64,000 bases of DNA from Streptomyces sp. NBC_01276 (GCF_041435355.1 NZ_CP108442.1:372001-436000); one strand, 5' to 3'. Positions 1 to 9,806 are shown, numbered from the stretch's first letter. Made by a program: numbers and translations. Notes: generated by a model not told the origin, from the letters alone.

Positions 1-231
1 GCCTACGTCGGCCAGCGCGCCGCCTACCTGCTCTTCGACCCGGACGTCCGCGCGGCCGACGAGTCCTCCTGGAGCCGGGAGTACCGGCTGGTCGACCCCG
101 CGGGCTTCCCCCACATCACCCGGCTGAGCACCGAGCTCGCCGAGGTGACGGAGGAGCAGATCTTCGAGGTCAGGGTCGAGGCCCTGATCACCGCGATCGA
201 GAGGCGGGTACGGACCCTGCGGGGAGCCTGA
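1..231 (+). CDS. TetR-family regulator, C-terminal end (partial)
   Basis: An open frame enters from the left edge and ends at a TGA at 229-231, giving the last 76 residues. The sequence (Y-R-L-V-D-P-A-G-F-P-H-I-T-R-L followed by a long amphipathic helix) looks like the ligand-binding C-terminal region of TetR/AcrR regulators. The DNA-binding half is outside the window, so the call rests on a weak family resemblance. It faces the FAD monooxygenase gene tail to tail; TetR proteins often sit beside such oxygenases, which fits but does not prove a regulatory link. Confidence 0.5.
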   Translation, partial: AYVGQRAAYLLFDPDVRAADESSWSREYRLVDPAGFPHITRLSTELAEVTEEQIFEVRVEALITAIERRVRTLRGA

Positions 232-236
232 GCCCC

Positions 237-265
237 CTGCCGCCCCGGCTCGGCCGGGGCGGCAG
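237..265. terminator. Bidirectional hairpin terminator
   Basis: A perfect 12-bp GC stem (237-248 with 254-265) with a 5-nt loop lies between the converging TetR-like gene and the monooxygenase gene. Actinomycete terminators commonly lack a U-tract, so a GC hairpin at a convergent junction is a reasonable terminator. Confidence 0.75.
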
Positions 266-273
266 GAGTGGTC

Positions 274-1497
274 TTACGAGAGCCCGCGCCGGCCGGCCTC
301 CCGCCGGATGCGGGCTTCGGGCACCGGGACGGCCGGGAAGGTCAGGGCCTCCTCGTTCCGGCGCGCCAGTTCCTCGTGCGGCGTGAGGCGGAAGTAGTCG
401 TCGCGGACCCGGCGGTGTTCGGGCGTGTCGGCCTGTTCGAGGTCGCTCATCGCCCGGGAGGCGGCGACCATGGCCCGGGTCCGGTCGCGGCGGCGGTCCT
501 CGTAGGTCCGCAGGGCGAGCGGCAGGTCCTCGCGGGCCTCCGGCCCGGCCAGGGTGTGGGCCAGGACCACGGCGTCCTCGATCGCCATGGCCGACCCCTG
601 CCCGAGGGTGGTCAGCATGGGGTGCGCCGCGTCACCGAGGAGGGTGACGGGGCCCTCTCCCCACCGTTCCAGGAACGGACGGTCGTGGGAGGGCGTGGCG
701 AGGATGCCCTCGGCGGGCGTGGCCCCGATCACCGACCGCACCTCGTCGGCCCACCCCTCGAAGGCCCGCAGGACGTCCTCCTTGGTGCCGTCCCAGGCCT
801 TCGAGCGGGCTTCGGGCATGTTCCGGGTGCCCCACCAGTAGGAGCGCCCGTGGCCGATGTCGATGAGACCGAAGCGCTGTCCGCTGCCCCAGTAGTGGCG
901 CACGGCGCCCGGGGCGAGCCCGGGGTGGCGGAAGGGGACGATGCCGAGCCAGCAGACGTAGCCGCTGTCCTGCGAGGTCTCCGGTCCGACGAGCCCGCCG
1001 CGTACGGCCGAGTTGAACCCGTCGGCACCGATGAGGAGGTCCCCGCGCGCCGAACTCCCGTCGGCGAAGCGGACGACGACGCCCGAGTCGTCGCTCTCGA
1101 AGCCGGTCGCGGTGGCGCCCAGGTGGACGGGGCAGTCCCCGGCCGCCTCCAGCAGGGCCTTCTGGAGGTCCGAGCGGCTCAGGCAGACGCTGGGCGCGCC
1201 GACCTTCTCGCAGACCTCCTTGAAGGGCAGGTCCCTGATGAGACGGCCGCTGTGGTCCACGACGGTGAAGGACTCGACGACCCGGCCGCGTTCCTCCAGG
1301 CCCAGGTCGATGCCGAGCGTGGCGAGGGCGCTGATGGCGTTGCTCATGACCGACAGGCCGGAACCGGCGGCACGCAGTTCGGTGGCCCGTTCGTACACCT
1401 CCACGTCGATCCCGACCCGGCGCAGTGTGACCGCGCAGGCCAGCCCGCCGATGCCGGCTCCGATGACGATGGCCTTCACGGGGCGATTCGTCGGCAT
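274..1497 (-). CDS. FAD-dependent monooxygenase (PHBH family)
   Basis: A 407-residue flavoprotein, normal length for single-component aromatic hydroxylases of the p-hydroxybenzoate hydroxylase type. It has the N-terminal dinucleotide-binding G-A-G-I-G-G motif (residues about 13-18), a D-G motif near residue 157 (I-G-A-D-G-F) and the second FAD motif G-D-A-A-H-P near residue 285. Enzymes of this class use NAD(P)H and O2 to hydroxylate or epoxidise a substrate in the cytoplasm. Its ATG lies 4 nt after the NRPS stop codon, so the two are surely cotranscribed and it probably tailors the NRPS product. Substrate cannot be read from sequence. Confidence 0.88.
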   Translation of the reverse strand: MPTNRPVKAIVIGAGIGGLACAVTLRRVGIDVEVYERATELRAAGSGLSVMSNAISALATLGIDLGLEERGRVVESFTVVDHSGRLIRDLPFKEVCEKVGAPSVCLSRSDLQKALLEAAGDCPVHLGATATGFESDDSGVVVRFADGSSARGDLLIGADGFNSAVRGGLVGPETSQDSGYVCWLGIVPFRHPGLAPGAVRHYWGSGQRFGLIDIGHGRSYWWGTRNMPEARSKAWDGTKEDVLRAFEGWADEVRSVIGATPAEGILATPSHDRPFLERWGEGPVTLLGDAAHPMLTTLGQGSAMAIEDAVVLAHTLAGPEAREDLPLALRTYEDRRRDRTRAMVAASRAMSDLEQADTPEHRRVRDDYFRLTPHEELARRNEEALTFPAVPVPEARIRREAGRRGLS

Positions 1498-1501
1498 GTC
1501 G

Positions 1502-4500
1502 TCAGTTCTCCTCGTGGGTTCCGGGGGTTCCGGTGGTTTCGGGGGTTCCGGACCTGATCAGGTCCGCGACCGTCCTCGCCGTGTGCTCCACGTACGGTTC
1601 CTCCATGATCGTGAGATGGTCGCCGGGCACGGCGATGATCCGGAGCCTGCCGCCGGCCATGTCCCGCCAGCCGTTGGACTCGTCCTCGTGGCGGCTTCCG
1701 GCCGCGCCGTGCATCGCGGCGAGGACGTCGGGCAGGGGTTCCATGGCGCGGATCAGGGTGAGCCCCCGGTACCCGCCCTCGGGGCGGTACTCCAGCGCCG
1801 CCCGCCAGTTCGCCCGGTAGACGGCGAAGAGCCGGCGTATGACGGCTCCCGAACTGCCGGCCGGCAGGACGCCCTCGTCGGCCGCGAGGCGGGCGATGAA
1901 GTCGAACTTCTCCTCCAGGCCCTCCAGTTCGTCGGGTATGACCTCCATCGGCGAGTCCCCGCCGCGCTTCAGCCAGAGCAGTTCCCAGAAGAACCACCCC
2001 AGCAGCGCGTCGTCGTCGTGCCGGTGGCGCTCCTCGCGGCTGAGCGCGGTGGTGTCCAGGAGCACGAGGTGGGCCACCTCCTCGCCGGCCTCCCGCAGGC
2101 GGCGGGCGATCTCGAAGGCCACGAAGCCGCCGTAGGACCATCCGCCGACGCTGTACGGGCCGTGCGGCTGCACCGTCCGCAGGGCGGCGATGTAGCTGTC
2201 CGCGAGCTCTTCGACGGTGCCGAGCGGTGTGGTGCCGGGGTCCGCGCCGCACGCCTGGAGCGCGTAGAGCGGCTGGTCCGCGGGAAGGTGCCGGGCGAAG
2301 GGTACGTAGCACAGCACGTTGCCGCCCATGGGGTGGACCATGAACAGCGGCGGGCGGGTGCCCTGCGGGCGGATGGGGACCAGGGGGTCGTAGGCGGGGG
2401 CCGCGCCGCCCGCGCGCAGCCGTGCCGCGAGACCGGCCGCGGTGGGAGCGGCGATGAACTGCGACAGCGGGACGGCGACGCCGTAGCGCTGCTCGATCCG
2501 GACCGTCAGCCGCATCGCGGTGAGCGAGGTGCCGCCCAGGTCGAAGAGGTTGTCGTGGACACCGACGGCGGGCAGTTCCAGCAGGTCCGCCAGCATCTCG
2601 CACAGTGCGCGTTCGTGGTCGTCGCGCGGCCCGGTCCCGCCGGCTTCGGCGGTGGCGGCCGTGGCGGCGAGCGGCGTCCGGCGCAGGGCGGCGTCGTCCC
2701 GCTTCCCGCTGGGGGTCAGCGGCAGGTGGGTCACCCACTGCAGGTGGGAAGGGACCAGGTGTTCGGGCAGGTCGGTGCGCAGCCGCTCGCGGATGGCCGT
2801 CAGGTCCTCGGTGGTGCCCTCGCCCACGAGGAAGGCCACGAGGAGGCATTCACCGTTCTTGTGCCGGGCCACCACCGCGGCGTCGTGCAGCGACGGGTAC
2901 TGCTCGGTGAGGGCGGTGACGGCCAGTTCCACCTCGGCGGGTTCGACGCGGTAGCCGCGCACCTTGACCTGGGCGTCGGCCCGGCCGGTGTACACGAGCG
3001 TCCCGTCGGGCAGCACCATCCCGAGGTCCCCGGTGTCGTACAGCATCCGGTCCTCGCCCGCGAAGGGGTGCCGTACGAAGCGCTCCTTGGTGAGGTCGGG
3101 GCGGCCTTCGTAGCCGTCGGCCAGGCAGGTGCCGCCCAGGTGGATCGTGCCGCGCACTCCGGCGGGCACCGGGCGCATCCGGGCGTCCAGCACGTACGCC
3201 TCGGCGCCGTCGACGGGGCGTCCGATCGGGGGCAGCGTGGGGAAGGCCGCGGGGTCGCCGGTCATGGTGAAGGCGGTGGCGACGTGGGTCTCCGTCGGCC
3301 CGTACTGGTTCTCCAGCACGGCGCCGGGCAGCGCGGCGCACAGGGCCCGGATCTCCCGGGTGACGCGCAACTGCTCGCCCGAGGACACCAGCACCCGCAG
3401 GGCACGGGGGGTGATGCCCAGGCTCTGCGCGGTCTCCGCCAGCTGCTGGAGTGCCACGTAGGGGAGGAAGACGCGCTCGATGCCCGCGCGGTCGATCAGC
3501 CGGAGCAGCTCCGGCATGTCGCGCCGCTCGGCGTCGCCGATGAGGTGCAGCGTGCCGCCGGAGCAGAGGGTGGAGAAGATCTCCTGGAAGGAGACGTCGA
3601 AGCTCATCGGTGCGTACTGGAGCGTGGCGCCGCCCGCGGCGCCGCTCTCCGCCCGTGCCTGCCAGTCGACCAGGCCCGCCAGGGAACGGTGCGGCATGGC
3701 CACGCCCTTGGGCCGGCCCGTGGATCCGGAGGTGAACAGGACGTAGGCGGTGGTGTCGGCGGGGATCGTCGCCGGGAGCTCCGCCACGGGCCCCGCGGAC
3801 GGATCGGTCACCGACTCGGCGGGCAGCAGCAGCGAGCGGTCACGGACGAGACCGGCGTGGGCGGCGGGGGCGATGACCCGGAAGGGCCGGGCCTGCTCCT
3901 GCATCTCGGCCAGCCGCTTCGCGGGGTAGCCGACGTCCAGCGGCACCACCGCGCAGCCGGCCCGCAGCACGCCCAGGACCACGGCGACGGTGTGCGGCGA
4001 ACGGTCCATGGCGATCCCGATCCGGGCCCCGACCGGGGCGCCGAGTCCGCGCAGCCGGCGGGCCACCCGGCCGGCCGTCGCGTCCAGCCGCGCGTAGTCC
4101 CACCGCTCCTCCCCCATCACCAGGGCGGTGGCCCGCGGCGTGCGGGCGGCCTGCCGTGCGAAGCGTTCGACGACGGTGGGCCGCGGGGTGGCACGGGCCG
4201 GGGACGGCCGGCCGGCGAGGAAGGCGAAGTCGGGTTCGGCGTGCGGGTCCTCCACCATGCTCCGCAGGATCTTCCGGTACCCGTCGGCGAAGAGGGCGGC
4301 CTGGCCGGCGGAGAATCCGGTGCCGTCGTGGTCGATCCGCATCCACACGCGTCCGCCGTCCGGCTCGGTCACCACGTTCACCAGGAGGCCGAAGTCGGTC
4401 TCCTCCCAGGTGCTGATCTCGCGCAGTCGCACGCCCGGCAGGCCGAAGACCCGGGACAGCTGGTGGAAGTGCACGTAGTTGAAGGCGGTGTCCAGGACGG

Positions 4501-7500
4501 GACCGCCGTGGTCCTCCCGGATGGCGCTCAGCGGGTAGCGACGGTGGGGGTGGCCGTCCTGTTCCTGCCGGAAGGCCTCGCGCGCCACGTCCAGCCACCG
4601 GTCCCGCGCGACGTCGAGGCGCAGGGGCACCGTGTTCAGGAAGAGTCCGGCCGTGCGTTCGGCGCCGGCGAGCTCGGGCCGTCCGTGGGTGATCAGTCCG
4701 GTGGTCACGTCACCGGTGCCGGCGAACATGGCCAGCGTCAGGCAGTGCGCCGCCAGGAAGACGGACTTGACCGGCAGGTGCTGTGCGGCGGCGAACTCGC
4801 GTACCTGCACGAGGAGTTCGGGGTCGAGGTCGGCGCGGTGCGCCGACGGCTCCCGGTCGGTGCCGGGCAGGTGCGTACGGAACGCCTCGATCTGCAGGGG
4901 TTCGCTGCCGGCCAGCCTCTCCCGCCAGTACCGCCGCGACTCCACGGACCCCAGGGCGGCGATCTCCTCCCGTGCGTAGGCCGCGGCCGACGGGGCCGGC
5001 GTGTCGTCCACGGCGCCGATGGCCAGGCCCAGGCCGTGCGCGTAGTCCTGGAGCAGTTCCTGGAGGAGGGTGGCCACGCTGCCGCCGTCGAGCAGCGCGT
5101 GGTGGAAGCTGAGGACCAGGTCGACGGCTCCGGGCCGGACGTGGGCGCGGAAGAGGTACAGGGGGGCCCGGTCGAAGGCGTAGGGGTGGAGGCGGCGGGC
5201 CTCGATGTGTGCCCGGACCTCGGCTTCGGCCGCGTCGTCGTCGAGCGGGCGCAGGTCGACGACGTCGAGGCCCCCGGGGGCCTGCGGGCGGACGATCTGC
5301 AGCGGCTCGGAGAAGCCGGCGAGGTCGAAGCCGGAGCGCAGTACCGGATGACGCGCGACCAGCTTGCCGAACGCCTGACGGAACGTTCCTTCGTCCCAGG
5401 GCAGTTCGAGGGTGTACCGGAAGACGTCCTTGTACGTGGCGGAGGTCTCGCGCCTGCTGCTGTGGTAGAGCAGGCCGAGCTGGAGCCGGGTGAGCGGCCA
5501 GGCGTCCTCGGTGCCTTCCAGCCGGGCCCGGTCCACCCGGGACACGAGGGCGAACGGGGAGGGTGCGGCGCTGTCGTCCGGCGCGGTCGCCTCTTCGGCC
5601 CGTGCGGCCAGCCCCGCCACCGTCGGGTTCCGGATGAGGTCGGTGAGGGAGAAGCGCAGGCCCCGGGCCTCGGCCCCGGCACGCACGCTGAGCATGAGGA
5701 TGGAGTCTCCGCCGAGCGCGAAGTAGTCGTCGTCGACGCCGACGTGCTCCCAGCCCAGCACCTCGGCCCAGACCTCGGCGAGTACGGCCTCGGCGCGGCT
5801 CCGCGGCGGCCGGCCGCCGTCCGGGGCCGCGGCGTTGCGGGGCTCGGGCAGCGCGCCGCGGTCGGCCTTCCCGTTGGGGGTCAGAGGTATGGCGTCGATC
5901 CGCGTGAAGTGGGCCGGGACCATGAACGCCGGCAGGGTCCGCGCGAGCGGCTCGCGCAGCCGTGCGTCGTCCAGGTCGGCGTCGGCGACGTAGTAGCCGA
6001 CGAGGTGGGTGCCGCGGTCGGCGGTGCTGCGGTCCACGACGATGGCGTCACGGATGCCGGGCAGCGAGCGCAGGGCGCCCGCGACCTCACCCGGCTCCAC
6101 GCGGTTGCCCCGGATCTTGACCTGGCCGTCGATCCGCCCGAGGTACTCCAGGGCGCCGTCCGCCAGCCAGCGTGCGAGGTCGCCGGTGCGGTAGAGGCGT
6201 CCGCCGGGCGTGAACGGGTCCTCGACGAACTTCTCGGCGGTCAGTTCCGGTCGGTCCAGGTAGCCCCGGGCGACACCGACACCACCGATGCACAGCTCGC
6301 CGGCGACGCCTGACGGCTGGGGCAGCCCGGCGGGGTCCAGCACGTACAGCCGGGTGTTGTCGATCGGCCGTCCGATCGGGACCCGGGTCACCTTCCCGGC
6401 GGGGTCCCCCGGGCAGTCGTGGTACGAGACGTCGACCGTGGCCTCGGTCGGCCCGTACAGGTTGACCAGCCGTACCGGACGCTCCGCCCCGGAGGCCGCG
6501 AAGACGCGGTTGAACCGCTCGACGGCGGCCGGCGGCAGGGCCTCGCCGCTGCAGAAGACGTACCGCAGGCGGTCCAGGCCCGCGCGGCCCTCCGGCAGGG
6601 TCTCCAGCAGGTCGAGGAACGGTCCGAGCATCGAGGGCACGAAGTGCAGGGCACTGACCCCCCGCTCCCGCACGGTCCGCAGGATCTCCTGAGGATCCTG
6701 CTGGCCACCGGGCGGCAGCAGCGCCACCGCGGCGCCCTCGACGGCCCACCAGAACAGCTCCCACACCGATACGTCGAAGGAGACCGGCGTCTTCTGCAGC
6801 AGGACGTCGCCGTCGCCGAGCGGATGGCGGCGTTGCATCCAGGCGAGGCGGTTGACGACGCTGTGGTGCTCCACCATCACGCCCTTGGGGCGGCCCGTCG
6901 AACCGGAGGTGTAGATGACGTACGCCAGGTCGCGGGAGCCGGCGACCGGCGCGAGCGGGGCGCCACCGCCCTCCAGCAGCTCCTCGACGCGCCGCACCCT
7001 CGCCCCGTCGGGGAGGCCGGCGGCGGGGCCCGTGCCGTCCACGACGACCACCTTGGCGCGGCTGTCCTCCAGCAGGAACCGTACGCGCTCGGACGGGTAG
7101 CCGGGGTCCACCGGTACGTAGGCGCCACCGGACTTCAGGACGCCGAGGAGCGCCACCATCAACTGCGGACCGCGTTCCAGCATCACCGCGACGCGGTCGT
7201 CCGCGCCGACGCCGTCCTCGCGCAGGGACCGGGCGACCCGGTTGGCCCGCTCGTCCAGTTCGGCGTAGGTGAGCGTCTCGCCGTTCGCCCCGATGACGGC
7301 GGTCTGCCGGGGACGGCGGGCGGCCTGCGCTTCGAACAGGCCGTGCAGCGTGGCCTCGTCGGCATACGGCACCCGCGGACCGTGGGCGCGTATCGCGGTG
7401 AGGTCCGCGTGTTCGGCGGGCGTCAGCATCGGGACGGCCGACGCCGGCCCGTCCAGCATGGTCACGCCGCGTTCGAGCATCGTCCGGAGGTGGCCGGCGA

Positions 7501-8782
7501 CCGACGCGATGGGCAGGTCCTCGTCGAAGACGTCGCGGGCGTAGTCCAGGTCGACGCGCATGTCGGCGGTGCCGTCGAAGGCGGACACGATGACGCCCAG
7601 GGCGTCCTGGTCGTGCGAGGGGGCCATCATGGCCGTCTGCCGTTCGACGCCGGTGACCGGCTCCGGCGGCGGCCAGTGCAGGTAGGAGAGCGTCACGTCG
7701 AACAGCCGGCGCGGGCCGTTGGCCGACGGGGGCAGCTCGCGCAGGACGTCGCCCAGCGAGAGGCGCTCGTGGCGCCGCAGCGCGCGGGTCGCGTCCTGGG
7801 TCTCGGCGACCAGTTCCCGCACCGTTCGCCCGCCGGGCGCCGGCACCCGCAGCGGCAGGGTGTTGGCGAACTGGCCGAGGACGTCCTTGTGGTGGTCCTC
7901 CGGCCGGTTCAGGAAGGGAATGCCCAGGACCGCTTCCTCGCTGCGGTGCAGACGTGTCAGCCAGGTCCCGAACACGGCGGTGATGTAGGCGAACGGCGAG
8001 AAGCCGGCGGCGCGGACCTGCTCGACGAGGCTGCCCTCGACGACGAAGGAATGACGTCCGCGGGTGTGCTCGTCGGCGGTGCGCGCGAAGAGCGCGGGCG
8101 TCACACCGGTCAGGGCCTCCCGGTGGAAGGCGCGGTCGCGGTCACCCCCGGGACCGGCGCGGTAGGCGGCCTCCTCATCGATGAACGCGAGGTAGGAGGA
8201 GGTCCCGCAGGGGCCGGTGGCCTCACGACCGGGGCTCGTCTTCCGCTCGTATTCCGCGAAGACCTCATGGCTGAGCCGGTGGACGGTCCAGCCGTCGGCG
8301 AGGATGTGGTGCACCTTGACGTGCAGGTGCGTGACGTCCGGGCCCTCCAGGAGCAGTGTGGCCTCGACCAGGGCCCCGCCGTCGGTGAGGGGCAGTGCCG
8401 TCTCCATGGAGCGCCGTGTCCACTCGGCGCACGCCACGTCCGGTTCGGGCTCCCGGGTGAGGTCCACCCGGGTGACGCGGATGTCCTCGCCCGCCGCCCA
8501 CTGGAAGGGCCTCCCCTCCTTTTCGCCGAAGCGCAGCCGGAAGGTCTCGTGACGCCTTAACGCGTCCTCGACGCACCCGGTGAGCGCGTCGTGGTCGACG
8601 CGGCCCCGCAGCTTCTCGTGGAGGACGCCGTTGAACTGCGGTGATCGGGGAGCCTGGGAGGCGGCGGCCCAGACGTCCCGTTGATATGCCGTCAGCGGGT
8701 GCCGCGCGATGTCGTTCACTGCACTGGATACCTGTCTGCCACTGAAGGCCGCTCCGGTCGCCGCCTTCGCCGTGATCGACAT
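1502..8782 (-). CDS. Two-module non-ribosomal peptide synthetase (C-A-PCP-C-A-PCP-TE)
   Basis: The 2426-residue protein reads C1 (about 25-450, H-H-I-L-A-D-G at 158-164), A1 (480-970), PCP1 (1000-1065, Ser1027 in L-G-G-D-S), C2 (1090-1510, H-H-A-L-L-D-G at 1227), A2 (1535-2030), PCP2 (2055-2122, Ser2086 in L-G-G-T-S) and TE (2145-2410, G-W-S-Y-G with Ser2216, and a C-terminal G-D-H). Reading the ten specificity positions of A1 gives D-V-W-H-F-S-L-V-D-K, which matches EntF, so serine is likely. A2 gives about D-V-Q-F-V-S-Q-V-A-K, which I cannot assign. Both C domains have intact HHxxxDG. Having a C domain first suggests an acyl or peptidyl starter supplied in trans. I chose the ATG at 8782 because the upstream extension is low-complexity and arginine-rich; a GTG about 20 codons inside is an alternative. 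No MbtH gene is visible. Confidence 0.93.
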   Translation of the reverse strand: MSITAKAATGAAFSGRQVSSAVNDIARHPLTAYQRDVWAAASQAPRSPQFNGVLHEKLRGRVDHDALTGCVEDALRRHETFRLRFGEKEGRPFQWAAGEDIRVTRVDLTREPEPDVACAEWTRRSMETALPLTDGGALVEATLLLEGPDVTHLHVKVHHILADGWTVHRLSHEVFAEYERKTSPGREATGPCGTSSYLAFIDEEAAYRAGPGGDRDRAFHREALTGVTPALFARTADEHTRGRHSFVVEGSLVEQVRAAGFSPFAYITAVFGTWLTRLHRSEEAVLGIPFLNRPEDHHKDVLGQFANTLPLRVPAPGGRTVRELVAETQDATRALRRHERLSLGDVLRELPPSANGPRRLFDVTLSYLHWPPPEPVTGVERQTAMMAPSHDQDALGVIVSAFDGTADMRVDLDYARDVFDEDLPIASVAGHLRTMLERGVTMLDGPASAVPMLTPAEHADLTAIRAHGPRVPYADEATLHGLFEAQAARRPRQTAVIGANGETLTYAELDERANRVARSLREDGVGADDRVAVMLERGPQLMVALLGVLKSGGAYVPVDPGYPSERVRFLLEDSRAKVVVVDGTGPAAGLPDGARVRRVEELLEGGGAPLAPVAGSRDLAYVIYTSGSTGRPKGVMVEHHSVVNRLAWMQRRHPLGDGDVLLQKTPVSFDVSVWELFWWAVEGAAVALLPPGGQQDPQEILRTVRERGVSALHFVPSMLGPFLDLLETLPEGRAGLDRLRYVFCSGEALPPAAVERFNRVFAASGAERPVRLVNLYGPTEATVDVSYHDCPGDPAGKVTRVPIGRPIDNTRLYVLDPAGLPQPSGVAGELCIGGVGVARGYLDRPELTAEKFVEDPFTPGGRLYRTGDLARWLADGALEYLGRIDGQVKIRGNRVEPGEVAGALRSLPGIRDAIVVDRSTADRGTHLVGYYVADADLDDARLREPLARTLPAFMVPAHFTRIDAIPLTPNGKADRGALPEPRNAAAPDGGRPPRSRAEAVLAEVWAEVLGWEHVGVDDDYFALGGDSILMLSVRAGAEARGLRFSLTDLIRNPTVAGLAARAEEATAPDDSAAPSPFALVSRVDRARLEGTEDAWPLTRLQLGLLYHSSRRETSATYKDVFRYTLELPWDEGTFRQAFGKLVARHPVLRSGFDLAGFSEPLQIVRPQAPGGLDVVDLRPLDDDAAEAEVRAHIEARRLHPYAFDRAPLYLFRAHVRPGAVDLVLSFHHALLDGGSVATLLQELLQDYAHGLGLAIGAVDDTPAPSAAAYAREEIAALGSVESRRYWRERLAGSEPLQIEAFRTHLPGTDREPSAHRADLDPELLVQVREFAAAQHLPVKSVFLAAHCLTLAMFAGTGDVTTGLITHGRPELAGAERTAGLFLNTVPLRLDVARDRWLDVAREAFRQEQDGHPHRRYPLSAIREDHGGPVLDTAFNYVHFHQLSRVFGLPGVRLREISTWEETDFGLLVNVVTEPDGGRVWMRIDHDGTGFSAGQAALFADGYRKILRSMVEDPHAEPDFAFLAGRPSPARATPRPTVVERFARQAARTPRATALVMGEERWDYARLDATAGRVARRLRGLGAPVGARIGIAMDRSPHTVAVVLGVLRAGCAVVPLDVGYPAKRLAEMQEQARPFRVIAPAAHAGLVRDRSLLLPAESVTDPSAGPVAELPATIPADTTAYVLFTSGSTGRPKGVAMPHRSLAGLVDWQARAESGAAGGATLQYAPMSFDVSFQEIFSTLCSGGTLHLIGDAERRDMPELLRLIDRAGIERVFLPYVALQQLAETAQSLGITPRALRVLVSSGEQLRVTREIRALCAALPGAVLENQYGPTETHVATAFTMTGDPAAFPTLPPIGRPVDGAEAYVLDARMRPVPAGVRGTIHLGGTCLADGYEGRPDLTKERFVRHPFAGEDRMLYDTGDLGMVLPDGTLVYTGRADAQVKVRGYRVEPAEVELAVTALTEQYPSLHDAAVVARHKNGECLLVAFLVGEGTTEDLTAIRERLRTDLPEHLVPSHLQWVTHLPLTPSGKRDDAALRRTPLAATAATAEAGGTGPRDDHERALCEMLADLLELPAVGVHDNLFDLGGTSLTAMRLTVRIEQRYGVAVPLSQFIAAPTAAGLAARLRAGGAAPAYDPLVPIRPQGTRPPLFMVHPMGGNVLCYVPFARHLPADQPLYALQACGADPGTTPLGTVEELADSYIAALRTVQPHGPYSVGGWSYGGFVAFEIARRLREAGEEVAHLVLLDTTALSREERHRHDDDALLGWFFWELLWLKRGGDSPMEVIPDELEGLEEKFDFIARLAADEGVLPAGSSGAVIRRLFAVYRANWRAALEYRPEGGYRGLTLIRAMEPLPDVLAAMHGAAGSRHEDESNGWRDMAGGRLRIIAVPGDHLTIMEEPYVEHTARTVADLIRSGTPETTGTPGTHEEN

Positions 8783-8931
8783 GATGCCGAGCCGCAGGTG
8801 GAGATTCGGGACACAGGTGCGAATTGCCGGAATTCGCCCGAAGAGCCTTAAGGGGGCCGTTAGCGCACCTGTACCCCCTTGACGCCCCCGAGGCTCCCGG
8901 CACCCGCGGTCGGTCCGACGGGCCCGGTGGC

Positions 8932-8956
8932 GCCGCTCCCGTCGCGCGGGAGCGGC
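8932..8956 (-). terminator. Hairpin terminator after lipoprotein gene
   Basis: A perfect 9-bp stem (8932-8940 with 8948-8956) with a 7-nt loop sits between the lipoprotein stop and the NRPS start. It suggests that the NRPS is not simply read through from the lipoprotein gene. Confidence 0.6.
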
Positions 8957-8977
8957 ACCACGCAAGGATGTGGCCCG

Positions 8978-9748
8978 TCAGGCCTTGCCCTTGAGGGACG
9001 CCACCAGCTGCTTCGTCAGCTTGGTGGCGCCCGTGACACCGTTGTCGCTCCCGCTGCTGGCGAGCACGGTCACCACCGAGGTGCCGACCCGCGCGGCCAC
9101 CAGCGCGGTGCCGCCCTGCCAGGCGGTGCTCGTCTGGGTGATGACCCAGGCGCCGTCGCCCAGACCCGCCAGGGGCTTTTCGGTGACCGTCACCTTGGCG
9201 TGGGTGTCGCCGTCGGTGTAGCTCGGGCAGGCCATGGAGATCTTGCCCAGCGCGTCGAGCACGGTCGTGGCGGTCGTGTCCCGGTAGACGTCGATCTCCT
9301 GGGCGAACTCCTCGGAGGAGTTCTTGTTCACATAGGCGTTCTGCGCGAACGAGACGCCGGTGATCCCGGTGATCTCCGTCCACGAGGTCCCGCCGAGCTT
9401 GGTGCAGTCGGGGGTGGGCACATCGGCGGTGGCCGGCAGCTGGTACGTGTCGCCGGTGTCGCGCGCGAGCTCCGGATCGGGGGTGAAGCCGGACGCGAAG
9501 AACGAAGCGGGCGCGAGCGCCGCCTTGAGCTGCTTGCCGGTCGGCAGGCCCTTGTTGGGCTCGGCGGCCGGGGCCGCGGCCGACGGCGCCGCGGCGGCCG
9601 CAGGCGATCCCGCGGCCGGGGCCTTCGGGGCGGCCTTCGTGTCGGTGAAGGAGCAGGCGGTCAGCGCCAGCGGAAGTGCCGCGATGGTGAGAAGCCTGGC
9701 GGCGGAGGATATCTGACGCACGATGTGACTCGACCTCGATGTTCGCAT
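8978..9748 (-). CDS. Secreted lipoprotein, PknH/DUF3558-like
   Basis: A 256-residue protein with a basic N-terminus, a hydrophobic stretch and a lipobox L-T-A-C at about residues 29-32, then an Ala/Pro-rich linker to about residue 70. The remaining globular part (two cysteines, Trp- and Tyr-rich strands) resembles the extracellular sensor-type domain of PknH C-termini and DUF3558 lipoproteins of actinomycetes. It would be anchored on the outer face of the membrane. Its role is unknown. It lies between a STAND regulator and the NRPS but ends in its own hairpin, so membership in the NRPS unit is uncertain. Confidence 0.7.
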   Translation of the reverse strand: MRTSRSSHIVRQISSAARLLTIAALPLALTACSFTDTKAAPKAPAAGSPAAAAAPSAAAPAAEPNKGLPTGKQLKAALAPASFFASGFTPDPELARDTGDTYQLPATADVPTPDCTKLGGTSWTEITGITGVSFAQNAYVNKNSSEEFAQEIDVYRDTTATTVLDALGKISMACPSYTDGDTHAKVTVTEKPLAGLGDGAWVITQTSTAWQGGTALVAARVGTSVVTVLASSGSDNGVTGATKLTKQLVASLKGKA

Positions 9749-9757
9749 GCATGACGC

Positions 9758-9806
9758 ACCGGATCACCCGGTACGTCACGGTTCGGCTGAGACCGGATCA
9801 CCCGGT
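9758..9806. repeat. Paired 15-bp repeats upstream of lipoprotein gene
   Basis: The 15-mer ACCGGATCACCCGGT occurs at 9758-9772 and again at 9792-9806. Each copy is itself a partial palindrome (ACCGG, 5 nt, CCGGT). They lie 10-60 bp upstream of the lipoprotein start, on the promoter side, so they look like a two-site operator. The rest of the 9749-10016 gap shows nothing clear to me. Confidence 0.6.

Noticed and set aside
1013..6313. 1766-residue plus-strand open frame opposite the NRPS
   Set aside because: It is the antisense shadow of a GC-rich gene: composition dominated by G, A, R, V and Q, no domains, while the opposite strand reads as a complete NRPS.
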